A stretch of DNA of 64,000 nt from NCBI GenBank assembly GCA_025618425.1, contig CM046850.1:32004666-32068665 (forward strand), read 5' to 3'. Positions 9,502 to 21,715 of this stretch are shown one piece after another. The notes under the pieces are model-generated. The model was not told the origin of the DNA, searched no databases, and saw only the letters and a program-made list of their open reading frames with translations. Source of the DNA: Heliocidaris tuberculata. Taxonomy: Eukaryota > Echinodermata > Echinoidea > Camarodonta > Echinometridae. The translations under genes and the position numbers were made by a program. How positions within the stretch are numbered: the stretch's first letter is position 1; each line of letters begins with the position of its first letter.

Positions 9502-10655
9502 TCTGCGCCATTTACAAGCTACAACTCGTATTTATATTCTCCTATTTAGTTTAAAACTTTTAAAAAATATATTTCTCTTACTTACTGAGATATTTTCTGA
9601 TCATAATGTATTTTTAGCAAATCAAAATACATTTTTAATGAGGACCATTTGCAAGTGTTAATGAGGAAGGTCAACATTCCAGAGATGGAGGGGGATATCA
9701 CGGGCCGTCTGCTCCTCGAAATGAAAACCCTGTCACTGACATGGATATTTGTCAACGACATAATTATGATAGTCCAAAAGCTTCCCCATTTACGATAAGA
9801 TATATCATTCTTATTTTTCTAAATATTTATTTTTTTATTACTAAATACTAAATATTTATTACTTTTTATATCCGAGAGTGCGACGGCTGACACAATCCGC
9901 TTGTTCATTTCGTCGTTTATATTTATGTATGTAAATGTAATGTTCGTTTACCAGCTGAGCACCCATTGTACAATAATTTAAGTACATTTGTCTCTATATT
10001 GTAAGAAAAAGACAGAAATTAAATACAACACCACTGCATGTTTCCTTTTTTCTTTACTTTTTTATTTCCTGATTTACTTGGATTGGTCTTTATACATATC
10101 CGTCCTCCAGTCATTACCACAAATTATTTCACCGGGGTCTACAGCTTAATTTACAAGTTTGTTTTCATGTAGGTCCCATCATTTTTCTCTAAGTTAAATC
10201 AATACTCTATACTGACCACTTAGCTTTATGTTATTTATGTATGCATCCTTGAGGGTAATTTCATCACAAACAAAAATTTGTACTTTATTATTGTAATGTA
10301 AATGTAACATGAGAAATATTAAAATAAATGAAATGAAAATGAAGTGAAATTTTCTGACAGAATACGATAGCCTTGAATCACTTGAGTCACTTGAGAGTGG
10401 ATGTCTGGGTGGGCGAGAGTATAACTATAAGATCGTGAGTGTGTGCGTGTGTATGAAGCGCTTTAAATTAATAAACAATGTTGAATGATAAAGATAAACC
10501 CCTCGCTTTTTTTATGAGTATTACATTACTCAATGCATAAACAATTTGAAAGATATATGAGAGCCATAATGTGACAATTATTTTTTTTTCGCTTGTCAGA
10601 AAATCATTTTCCGGAAATGTACCTACCCCCCCTTTTTTCTTTTACATATTACTAG
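9502..10655. other. AT-rich gap
   Basis: No gene, RNA or repeat that I can support. It includes a short (GT)-rich stretch near 10438-10453 and a poly-C/poly-T polypyrimidine tract at 10625-10643 leading to a possible splice acceptor. Confidence 0.4.
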
Positions 10656-10755
10656 ATCTGCCGCGGCTACAGCTACTATCAAAGTGGTAACTCATCCTAT
10701 TAATAATGGAGCCAAAGTATCGAGTCCTTGTCATGAAGCACCTGACAAGCAATAG
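10656..10755 (+). CDS. Possible 3'-terminal exon, unrecognised protein
   Basis: A long polypyrimidine tract (10625-10643) precedes TTACTAG at 10649-10655. With one base completing the previous codon, the sequence then reads SAAATATIKVVTHPINNGAK followed by VSSPCHEAPDKQ and TAG at 10753-10755. An AATAAA at 10911-10916 would give a 3' UTR of about 175 nt. This is the layout of a last exon, but no homologue is recognised and no upstream exon can be identified, so it may be coincidence. Confidence 0.22.
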
Positions 10756-10916
10756 GAAAATTAGGAATGACAAAAACCGAAGAAAAGGAGGATGTGAACC
10801 GGTACCAGTTCCGGTTGTCCAGAGAATGCTTCCGGTGTATTTTCTTTATCAACTATTGGCTTTTAGAATTTGTACAGATAACCCAAATTGCATGGATATT
10901 GTGTCATACTAATAAA

Positions 10917-11301
10917 GCTATGGGCCAGGTGGGCCTATCATAGGATCGGATAGAGATGTGAAATCTACAAGCTTCATATCTAATTTTGGTCTGTGATGCT
11001 AAAACGGCCAAAAACGCGAGGAATATCAAGAAAATCAAGAAAATATATTTAAAGAATTTTAAAGTTATTTTAAGTTAGTTTAGACTTTATGATTTGTTTT
11101 AATTTTCCTCTGAAGGATTTCTGGACGGACTAATGATCGATTCAAACTCTTGAAAAGATTCCATTAAAAAAAAAAAAAGTTGTTTGTATACATATACAAT
11201 ATGTTATGCTTTTTCTTTTCTTTCTTTTTGTAGAAGTGATAGTTTTGAAGTATAATATATACTTGACTTTATTAATTACTTACTACTGATTTGTGTTAAT
11301 T

Positions 11302-11346
<45 letters not shown>

Positions 11347-12208
11347 ATTGTTATGTATTGTTTTGATATCATATGGAATCAATAAAAGATTACTGAAAAA
11401 AAGAAACATCTGAAAATGCTGTCATCTTCCTTGCTTTTTTAAAAAGCGGAAGTCATTGTTTACAGATGGATTTTTCAAGAAATTTATCATTGTTTTTATC
11501 ACGACGCTGATTATATGCTTTCTTATGGCAGTCAGGTAAACAAAACAACCCCAACCCCCCCCCCAAAAAAAAAAAATAAGAATAAAACATCAACCATGTA
11601 AACCATTAACCTAACAATCATCATTCATATTATAAGCGATAGCAGAACGTAGAAATAAAATATGTGAATGAATATACAATTAAAAATAACAGCAACGCTG
11701 GAAATGTAATCATGCCTTAATATAAAAATTAGGGACAAAGTACTTCAAATTTGGATGAATCAGTTAGAAGTGTTTTAACTGATAAGTATTTATGAGTTAA
11801 TATTTACGTCACAATTTATCATGTCCATGTTTATTTTTCTTCCGATACTAACATCAAAGTGTGGGCTTTTATAAAAGTACTTGTGCGATAGCCCTCTAAA
11901 ACATTTCTGTAAATTTTCTGTGAAGAATGATTTTTTTTCGGATGGTGATCCCAGATTCAGTGCGTGCTTGTAAAGCAGTTTTTATAGCTGAAGGCACCTA
12001 CCCTGTATTTTAAATAAAACTCTAATAAAAAAAAAAAAAAAAATCTGATTAAAACACGCCTGTAAAACCCCAATCACACACACACACACACACACTTTTT
12101 TTTTTCTTTTCATAATTTTTTTATTCCTTGATTCAGTTTTTCAAAACGAATAATTACAAATTAAGCATTAATTACACAATATAATTCAACATGGCAATAA
12201 ACACAATA
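10917..12208. other. AT-rich gap with simple repeats
   Basis: Holds (TA)n at 11303-11345, an A-run near 11165, C/A runs near 11553-11577, AATAAA followed by an A17 run at 12013-12044 (possibly a retroposed tail) and (CA)n at 12075-12094. No gene seen. Confidence 0.5.
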
Positions 12209-12791
12209 CAAACTAGAAATTTAATTCGTCACTGAAGACGAATTAGGTGGTCTGTCTTGAACTGGTGAATTCTTATGTAAGATATGATGATTGGGCAAGA
12301 TAGTGATCATGATAGGGTTGACGGCAATGATAAGATGGCCATATATATGACAGTGAAATTGACCATCCGAAATATGAAAGAGAAATGACATTTCGTTATG
12401 AACATACATGACCATACATGACAATAAGTTGATTTTCAGAAAATGGCACCTGGATAAAGTTATAATGACATCATGACCTTGTGATTTTCACAGCATAATT
12501 GTCCTACCAAGCCTCATGTCTGTGCCAACTTTCATAAAGATTCAATATTCCGTTTTTAAGTAATCAGCCCCGCAAAAAAAGGGGGGTGTTGGGTGGTTTT
12601 CGGTAAATTAGTATGAGATTTTCCGTTTTTTCATTTGTCAATGGGAGGAAAAAATACAAGAATTTGAAGAAATTTTAAATTGGAAGTAAAATGGACAGGC
12701 ATTTCCTTGAAGTTTCAGCCATTAATTTCATTGTAGAAGGCAGGATGGACGAGAAATTAAGGAAAAGATGGACAAGAAAACGACGTCTACA

Positions 12792-12827
<36 letters not shown>

Positions 12828-13524
12828 CGAATTGAGCCATATTTGGTGTGCACGTTGTAATAAGATATGGGGGTATCCAGGGATTCTGACGAGCTGTGGC
12901 TGATTCCAGATAGGCATGTTTTTACCACTTTTTACATTATATTGCCCATTGGCGCGCGCGCGAATGTGAAAGTTTGAGGGGCGCGTGTGGCATTATGGAA
13001 TGTCGAGAATGACTGAAAATAGTTTGAAATTGTCAAGAATAGTGTCAGGAATACAAACCATGCAAAAAACGACGTTTTTACGTTCTGTACGCGCTGCGCG
13101 CGCGCATAACGTGCGCGCGGACGCGCACGCACGGAAAATTTTGAAATGCTTGAAATGTCCTGAACCGTACTCTAATTTGATTAAAAAGTGATTTTGAGCA
13201 TTTCTAAATTTTGACGCGCGCGTACGTGCGCGTCATGACTTACGCGCGGATTTTCCTGACATTTGACATTGACCCTTGACCTGAAGTTTATGTGTGTTAA
13301 ATATGGTTCATTTTTGATGACTCGTTATGAAGATATGATCGATAATGTGATTTCACAAAATGGCGCCTGGATGACGTCACGATGACCTGTTGACCATGAA
13401 AAAATTTCTGGCACTTGACCTTTATATGCCTGATATTTGATTGAAATTTGATGAAAAATGAGTTAACCGAATTTGAGTAATCACGCTCACAAGAAAGTGG
13501 TGGAAAAATAAAAATAAATAAATA

Positions 13525-13706
13525 AAGAAAGAAAATTCTGACGAAATTAAGAGGTGATCTGTCTACGACAGACCACCTAATAAAGAAAGAAAATTCTGAC
13601 GAAATTAAGAGGTAGTCTGTCTACGACAGACCACCTAATAATAAAAATAAAGAAAATTCTGACGAAATTAAGAGGTGATCTGTCGATACCGACAGACCAC
13701 CTAAAA
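13525..13706. repeat. ~57-bp hairpin-bearing tandem array, three units
   Basis: Each unit is AAATTCTGACGAAATTAAG, then AGGTGATCTGTC, a 3-6 nt loop, GACAGACCACCT and AATA. The two 12-mers are complementary apart from a G-A position, so each unit is a hairpin. It marks the end of one macrosatellite unit. Confidence 0.88.
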
Positions 13707-13708
13707 AA

Positions 13709-13772
13709 TGGACCCACCGGGAGTCGAACCTGGGTCGCCGGAATGGGAGGCAAGTGCTTTACCAATGGACCA
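13709..13772 (-). other. tRNA-Gly-like sequence 1 (Pol III A and B boxes, T6 end)
   Basis: On the minus strand it has an A box (TGGTCCATTGG), an anticodon-arm-like GCCTCCCATTCCGGC with CCC at the anticodon position, and a B box (GGTTCGACTCC). It aligns with tRNA-Gly(CCC) from base 8 to base 73. The 5' acceptor strand is missing (adjacent bases AATATTTT do not pair with TGGGTCC), so it is not a functional tRNA. A T6 run follows directly, adequate as a Pol III terminator. Confidence 0.75.
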
Positions 13773-14756
13773 AAATATTTCCAATAGACATAACACGTAG
13801 ACGAAAAACGGGATTCTCAAATGACATTTTGTAGTTAAAAAAAGGGCATGATCCCGACATGTGATCAAAAATTGGAGGGCTTACTTGTAAAAGCTTATAG
13901 TCTCAGCTATAACATACTCAAATTTGGGAGAAAATCGAGCAGAAATAACAGAGATACTGCTCAAAGAAGACGGGAATTTGCATAAATTTGATGACGTCAC
14001 TTTTAAAAAATGAAATTTTGAGTTTAGACGCCATTTTGATGACTTTGCAATATAATTGAGGCTCAAATTACCCATGAAATTATATCTACGATTCCTCCTC
14101 TACCCAAATATGAAAAAAAATTAGGGGGTCAACGGACTATTTAAAGGGCTAGAGTTATTTTTGTAGAAGCATGTTTTTATGACTTTTTACAATATTTTGC
14201 CCATTGACGCGCGCGCATATTTTAAAGTTTGACGCGCGCGTGTGGCCTTAGGGAATGTCGAGAATGCCTGTAAATGGTTGGAAATTGTCAAGAATAGTGT
14301 CAGGAACACAAACCATGCGAAAAAACGGCGTTTTTACACTCTGTACGCGCTGCGCACGTGCATAACGCGCGCACGGACGCGCACGGACGGAAATTTTTGA
14401 AATGCTTGAAATGACCTGAAACGTACTCTCGTTTGATCCTTGGATGATTTTGAGCAGTTTTAAATTTTGACGCACGCGTACGCGCGCGTCGTGACCTCTG
14501 GATGACTTTTGACGAGATGACCTGATGACCCATGACCTGAAGTTAATTTTTGATGATTGGTTATGAAGATATTATTGATAATGTGATTTGACAAAATGGC
14601 GCCTGGATGACGTCACGATGACCTGTTGACCTTGATATGTAAACGGGAATATGTCCTCATGGGATGACATCACTGACGAAAATTTGACGAAAATTGATAA
14701 AGTACTATTGAAGATTTCGAATGGACAAGGAATGGGGAAATAAAAATAAAGAATAA

Positions 14757-14811
14757 AGAAAATTCGGACGAATATAAAAGGTGATCTGTCGATTACGACA
14801 GACCACCTAAT
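14757..14811. repeat. Single hairpin unit ending first macrosatellite copy
   Basis: One copy of the AGGTGATCTGTC-gattac-GACAGACCACCT hairpin preceded by 'agaaaattcggacgaatata', identical to the units at 21403-21571. Confidence 0.85.
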
Positions 14812-15872
14812 AATACCTATAACGTGTTTGTCTATGGCAAAATGGGTAATTTGAAGTTTGAAAGCCATTTTCACCCTGAAGACGACCGTTAAAACGTTTG
14901 AGCTATGGGAACCTTTTTTGTGTAGAATTTTCTGCTCTTTCATGTGAATCAAGTCCCAAGTCTGTAGCACCCCGCAAACTGAAGTTAGGGCTCATTTACA
15001 GGGTCCGAAAAGGGCATTTTTCACCCGAAAATCACTAAATGAAGCGTAGATGACGTCATAATGACGTCATGAACCTCAAATTTTCACCGTCAACACTTCT
15101 TATCAGTCCTCATTACTGTGTCGAATTTGAAAAAGATTCATGGTTTTGTTTTTGAGTTATTGCCCCCGTAAAAAGAGGGGGGGGGGTCAAAAAAGGTAAA
15201 AATGAATTAAAAAAAAAACGAATTGAGCTCTGAATCTGATTTTTGGTGTGCATAATATTTGGTCGAAATGTGATGGACGAGGCAAAATTCAGAAAGATTT
15301 AAGTCCTCTTTTGGGAGTTATTGGGGGTGTCATCTTTCATATTTGCGGGGGCACTGACGAGCTAACGTGTGCGCACGCGCGCGTCTAAATCTCTGGGATT
15401 GACCGGATTGATATCAGCTTCAATCATGCCAAATATTAATGAGAAATGACATTTCGTTATGAACATATGACCATAAGTTGATTTTCACAAAATGGCGCCT
15501 GCATGACGTCACAATAACCTGATGACCTTGAAAAAGATGTGGGAATTTGACCTTATTAGGACTGATGACTGACGAAAATATGAAGAAAATTGACTGAGCC
15601 GATTTGGAGAAATCGGGATAACGAACTGGACGATTTGATATTGCAGGACATGTGGGAGATTTTCCCTTTAGCTTTAATACACGACAGGGAATGAGATTGT
15701 ACACAAACTACTGCACACTACTTTCCAATAGACATAACACGCAAAATTAGGCAGTTTATTACATTGTTTGTGATGGTTTATGTTATAATAGACGAAGAAG
15801 ATGGTAAAATGAAAGGCCCCCCCCCCCCAAAAAAAAAAAAAAAAAAAAAAAAGTGAAAAAAAAAAAAAAAAA

Positions 15873-15937
15873 TGGTCCCACCGGATATCGATCCGGGGGT
15901 CGCCGGAATGGAAGGCAAGTGCTTTAACAATGGACCA
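15873..15937 (-). other. tRNA-Gly-like sequence 2, diverged
   Basis: Same block as at 13709, with the B box altered to GGATCGATATCC and the anticodon-like CCC changed to TTC. It is flanked by A/T runs of more than 15 bases. Likely inactive. Confidence 0.7.
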
Positions 15938-17957
15938 AAATATTTCCAATAGAGATAACACGTAAACGAAATACGGGATTCTGAAATCACATTTTGTAGT
16001 GAAAAAATGGGCATGATCCCGACATCTGATCAGAAATTGGAGGGCACATTTGTGAAAGCTTATAGTCTCAGCTATAACATATTAAAATTTGGAAGAAAAT
16101 CGAGCAGAAATTACAAAGATACTGCTCAAAGAAGACGGGAATGTAGAATCAAGATTTGAGAAAAAGTCATGTCCCATAGAGAATACACGCAAAATGAGAA
16201 AAATTGACATACCTCCTTTATTCGCAAAAATACGCCATGATGCCTTTGTCAAAATGAAAAATCGCGGTGACTGATGTTGTAGAGAATTGTCTCAGCTACA
16301 TCATATCCAAATTTGGGCGAAAGATGACCAATATTAAAGGAGTTATAGTCAAATTTGCCTAAATTTGATGACGTCATTTTTGAAAAAATTAAATTTTGAG
16401 TTTAGACGCCATGTTGATGACTTTGCAATATAATTAAGGCTCAAATTACCCATGAAATTATATCTACGATTCCTCCTCTACCCAAATATGAAAAAAAATA
16501 GGGGGTCAACGGACTATTTAAAGGGCTAGAGTTATTTTTGTAGAAGCATGTTTTTATGACTTTTTACAATATTTTGCCCATTGACGCGCGCGCATATTTT
16601 AAAGTTTGACGCGCGCGTGTGGCCTTAGGGAATGTCGAGAATGCCTGTAAATGGTTGGAAATTGTCAAGAATAGTGTCAGGAACACAAACCATGCGAAAA
16701 AACGGCGTTTTTACACTCTGTACGCGCTGCGCACGTGCATAACGCGCGCACTGACGCGCACGGACGGAAATTTTTGAAATGCTTGAAATGACCTGAAACG
16801 TACTCTCGTTTGATCCTTGGATGATTTTGAGCAGTTTTAAATTTTGACGCACGCGTACGCGCGCGTCGTGACCTCTGGATGACTTTTGACGAGATGACCT
16901 GATGACCCATGACCTGAAGTTAATGTCATGTAAATATGGACAATTTTTGATGATTGGTTATGAAGATATGATTGATAATGTGATTTGACAAAATGGCGCC
17001 TGGATGACGTCACGATGACCTGTTGACCTTGATATGTAAACGGGAATATGTCCTCATGGGATGACATCACTGACGAAAATTTGACGAAAATTGATAAAGT
17101 ACTATTGAAGATTTCGAATGGACAAGGAATGGGGGAAATAAAAATAAAGAACTAGAAATTTAATTCGTCACTGAAGACGAATTAGGTGGTCTGTCTTTCA
17201 CTGTGGCAAAGTGCTTTGTCAGGTGTGATAATATTTCTGCAAGATTATAATCATAATGTTGACGACAATGATGATAAGATATGGTCATATAAGTGATGAC
17301 AATGACGATAATGATATATTGATAATGATGATCATAATGACAATAATGATGACAATAACCACGATAACCTAAGTGGCATAGCGCCCCTACAGGTTCAGTT
17401 TTATGGGCGATTTTTCGAAAAGTGCTTGAAATGGCATGAAACGTTTGCAAAATGAATTTGGGACGATTTGGATCATTTCTAAATTTTGCGCGCGCACGGA
17501 CGCGCGGACGTACGCGTACGCGCGCGTTTAACGAAATGACCTTGACTGGAATGACAGTGACCTTAACCATGCCAAATATGAAAGAGAAATGACATTTCGT
17601 TATGAACATATGACCATAAGTTGATTTTCACAAAATGGCGCCTGGATGACGTCACAATAACCTGATGACCTTGAAAAAGATGTGGGAACTTGACCTTATT
17701 AGGACTGATGACTGACGAAAATATGAAGAAAATTGACTGAGCCGATTTGGAGAAATCGGGATAACGAACTGGACGATTTGATATTGCAGGACATGTGGAA
17801 GATTATCCCCTTAGCTTTAATACACGACAGGGAATGAGATTCTACACAAACTACTGCACACTACTTTCAAGAGACATAACACGCAAAATTAGGCAGTTTT
17901 TTACATTGTTTGTGATGGTATATGTTGTAATAGTCGAAGAAGATGGTAGAATGAAAG

Positions 17958-17989
<32 letters not shown>

Positions 17990-17992
<3 letters not shown>

Positions 17993-18053
17993 ACCCACCG
18001 GGAGTCGAACCTGGGTCGCCGGAATGGGAGGCAAGTGCTTTACCAATGGACCA
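17990..18053 (-). other. tRNA-Gly-like sequence 3 with long T-run
   Basis: Boxes A and B are the same as in copy 1. On the minus strand it is followed at once by a T run of about 30, which would stop Pol III sharply. Confidence 0.75.
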
Positions 18054-20099
18054 AAATATTTCCAATAGAGATAACACGTAGACGAAAAACGGGATTCTCA
18101 AATGACATTTTGTAGTTTAAAAAAGGGCATGATCCCGACATCTGATCAAAAATTGGAGGGCACATTTGTGAAAGCTTATAGTCTCAGCTATAACATACCA
18201 AAATTTGGGAGAAAATTGAGCAGAAATAACAGAGATACTGCTCAAAGAAGACGGGAATGTAGAATCAAGATTTGAGAAAAAGTCATGTCCCATAGAGAAT
18301 GCACGCAAAATGAGAAAAATTGACATACCTCCTTTAATCGCAAAAATACGCCATGATCCCTTTGTCAAAATGAAAAATCGTGGGAACTGATCTTGTAGAG
18401 AATTGTCTCAGCTACATCATATCCAAATTTGGGCGAAAAATGACCAATATTAAAAGAGTTATAGTCAAATTTGCATAAATTTGATGACGTCATTTTTGAA
18501 AAAATGAAATTTTGAGTTTAGACGCCATTTTATGACTTTGCAATATAAATCAGGCTCAAATTACCCATGAAATTATATCTATGATTCCTCCTCTACCCAA
18601 ATATGAAAAAAAATTAGGGGGTCAACGGACTATTTAAAGAGCTAGAGTTATTTTTGTAGAGGCATGTTTTTACGACTTTTTACACTATTTTGCCCATTGA
18701 CGCGCGCGCAGATTTTAAAGTTTGACGCGCTCGTGTGGCCTTATGGAATGTCGAGAATGCCTGTAAATGGTTGGATATTGTCAAGAATAGTGTCAGGAAC
18801 ACAAACCATGCGAAAAAACGGCGTTTTTACACTCTGTACGCGCTGCGCACGTGCATAACGCGCGCACTGACGCGCACGGACGGAAATTTTTGAAATGCTT
18901 GAAATGACCTGAAACGTACTCTCGTTTGATCCTTGGATGATTTTGAGCAGTTTTAAATTTTGACGCACGCGTACGCGCGCGTCATGACCTCTGGATGACT
19001 TTTGACGACATGACCTGATGACCCATGACCTGAAGTTAATGTCATGTAAATATGGACGATTTTTGATGATTGGTTATGAAGATATGATTGATAATGTGAT
19101 TTGATAAAATGGCGCCTGGATGACGTCACGATGACCTGTTCACCTTGATATGTAAACGGGAACATGTCCTCATGGGATGACATCACTGACGAAAATTTGA
19201 CGAAAATTGATAAAGTACTATTGAAGATTTCGAATGGACAAGGAATGGGGGAAATAAAAATAAACTAGAAATTTAATTCGTCACTGAAGACGAATTAGGT
19301 GGTCTGTCTTTCACTGTGGCAAAGTGCTTTGTCAGGTGTGATAATATTTCTGCAAGATTATAATCATAATGTTGACGACAATGATCATAAGATATGGTCA
19401 TATAAGTGATGACAATGACGATAATGATATATTGATAATGATGATCATAATGACAATAATGATGACAATAACCACGATAACCTAAGTGGCATAGCGCCCC
19501 TACAGGTTCAGTTTTATGGGCGATTTTTCGAAAAGTGCTTGAAATGGCATGAAACGTTTGCAAAATGAATTTGGGACGATTTGGATCATTTCTAAATTTT
19601 GCGCGCGCACGGACGCGCGGACGTACGCGTACGCGCGCGTTTAACGAAATGACCTTGACTGGAATGACAGTGACCTTAACCATGCCAAATATGAAAGAGA
19701 AATGACATTTCGTTATGAAGATATGACCATAAGTTGATTTTCACAAAATGGCGCCTGGATGACGTCACAATAACCTGATGACCTTGAAAAAGATGTGGGA
19801 ACTTGACCTTATTAGGACTGATGACTGACGAAAATATGAAGAAAATTGACTGAGCCGATTTGGAGAAATCGGGATAACGAACTGGACGATTTGATATTGC
19901 AGGACATGTGGAAGATTATCCCCTTAGCTTTAATACACGACAGGGAATGAGATTGTACACAAACTACTGCACACTACTTTCAATAGACATAACACGCAAA
20001 ATTAGGCAGTTTTTTACATTGTTTGTGATGGTATATGTTATAATAGTCGAAGAAGATGGTAGAATGAAAGGCAAAAAAAAAAAAAAAAAAAAAAAAAAA

Positions 20100-20163
20100 T
20101 GGACCCACCGGGAGTCGAACCTGGGTCGCCGGAATGGGAGGCAAGTGCTTTACCAATGGACCA
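20100..20163 (-). other. tRNA-Gly-like sequence 4 with long T-run
   Basis: Identical in the boxes to copies 1 and 3, with a T run of about 27 directly after it on the minus strand. Conservation of three of the four copies across ~2.1-kb spacing reflects recent unit duplication and is not evidence of function by itself. Confidence 0.75.
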
Positions 20164-21365
20164 AAATATTTCCAATAGACATAACACGTAGACGAAAAAC
20201 GGGATTCTCAAATGACATTTTGTAGTTAAAAAAAGGGCATGATCCCGACATCTGATCAAAAATTGGAGGGCACACTTGTAAAAGCTTATAGTCTCAGCTA
20301 TAACATACTCAAATTTGGGAGAAAATCGAGCAGAAATAACAGAGATACTGCTCAAAGAAGACGGGAATGTAGAATCAAGATTTGAGAAAAAGTCATGTCC
20401 CATAGAGAATACACGCAAAATGAGAAAAATTGACATACCTCCTTTAATCGCAAAAATACGCCATGATGCCTTTGTCAAAATGAAAAATCATGGAACTGAT
20501 CTTGTAGAGAATTGTCTCAGCTACATCATATCCAAATTTGGGCGAAAAATGACCAATATTAAAGGAGTTATAGTCAAATTTGCATAAATTTGATGACGTC
20601 ACTTTTGAAAAAATGAAATTTTGAGTTTAGACGCCATTTTGATGACTTTGCAATATAATTGAGGCTCAAATTACCCATGAAATTATATCTATGATTCCTC
20701 CTCTACCCAAATATGAAAAAAAATTAGGGGGTCAACGGACTATTTAAAGGGCTAGAGTTATTTTTGTAGAGGCATGTTTTTTACGACTTTTTACACTATT
20801 TTGCCCATTGACGCGCGCGCGGATTTTAAAGTTTGACGCGCGCGTGTGGCCTTATGGAATGTCGAGAATGCCTGTAAATGGTTGGAAATTGTCAAGAATA
20901 GTGTCAGGAACACAAACCATGCGAAAAAACGGCGTTTTTACACTCTGTACGCGCTGCGCACGCGCATAACGCGCGCACGGACGCGCACGGACGGAAATTT
21001 TTGAAATGCTTGAAATGACCTGAAACGTACTCTCGTTTGATCCTTGGATGATTTTGAGCAGTTCTAAATTTTGACGCACGCGTACGCGCGCGTCATGACC
21101 TCTGGATGACTTTTGACGAGATGACCTGATGACCCATGACCTGAAGTTAATGTCATGTAAATATGGACGATTTTTGATGATTGGTTATGAAGATATGATT
21201 GATAATGTGATTTGATAAAATGGCGCCTCGATGACGTCACGATGACCTGTTCACCTTGATATGTAAACGGGAACATGTCCTCATGGGATGACATCACTGA
21301 CGAAAATTTGACGAAAATTGATACTGGACTTTTGAAGATTTCGAATGGACAAGGAATGGGGGAAA

Positions 21366-21396
<31 letters not shown>

Positions 21397-21402
21397 ATAG
21401 AA

Positions 21403-21571
21403 AGAAAATTCGGACGAATATAAAAGGTGATCTGTCGATTACGACAGACCACCTAATAAAGAAAATTCGGACGAATATAAAAGGTGATCTGTCGATTACG
21501 ACAGACCACCTAATAAAGAAAATTCGGACGAATATAAAAGGTGATCTGTCGATTACGACAGACCACCTAAT
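21403..21571. repeat. 57-bp hairpin tandem array, three exact units
   Basis: Three near-identical 57-bp units, each containing AGGTGATCTGTC-gattac-GACAGACCACCT and ending CTAAT. Because 57 is divisible by 3, the minus strand shows a fortuitous 19-residue peptide repeat. It closes the macrosatellite on its right side. Confidence 0.9.
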
Positions 21572-21715
21572 TATATATTTCCATAACGTGCCATCCATAA
21601 ATAAACAACAATAGTACAATTTAACTGAACAAGGTATAGATTAAAACCTGATAGGTGCAAATTCAAAGTATATAGGGCAATTGTGAATATAATTTCTTTA
21701 AAACTGTTTGTGATA

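Larger units (their letters stand above)
12209..21580. repeat. Macrosatellite of ~2.1-kb units (about four copies)
   Basis: Landmarks repeat at near-constant spacing. The tRNA-like block is at 13709, 15873, 17990 and 20100 (intervals 2164, 2117, 2110). The left-end motif 'gacgaattaggtggtctgtc' is at about 12238, 17176 and 19289 (interval 2113 for the last two). Each unit runs: terminal hairpin AATTCGTC/GACGAATT and AGGTGGTCTGTC, a GC-rich block, a TGACGTCA block, the tRNA-like sequence, more TGACGTCA, three GCGCGC blocks, another TGACGTCA, then an end with AGGTGATCTGTC/GACAGACCACCT. Units 3 and 4 are nearly identical; the 14.8-15.4 kb part of the first interval is a different, related segment. 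No protein is encoded; all open frames here are repeat by-products. Confidence 0.9.

Noticed and set aside
12013..12044. Polyadenylation site of a gene
   Set aside because: AATAAA followed by an encoded A-run more likely marks a retroposed tail, and no exon is visible upstream.
13709..20163. Functional tRNA-Gly genes
   Set aside because: The 5' acceptor strand does not pair with the 3' strand in any copy, and the T-stem has a mismatch; they are tRNA-like only.
21281..21619. Protein with three 19-residue repeats
   Set aside because: It is the translation of the 57-bp hairpin array; no start or domain is supported.
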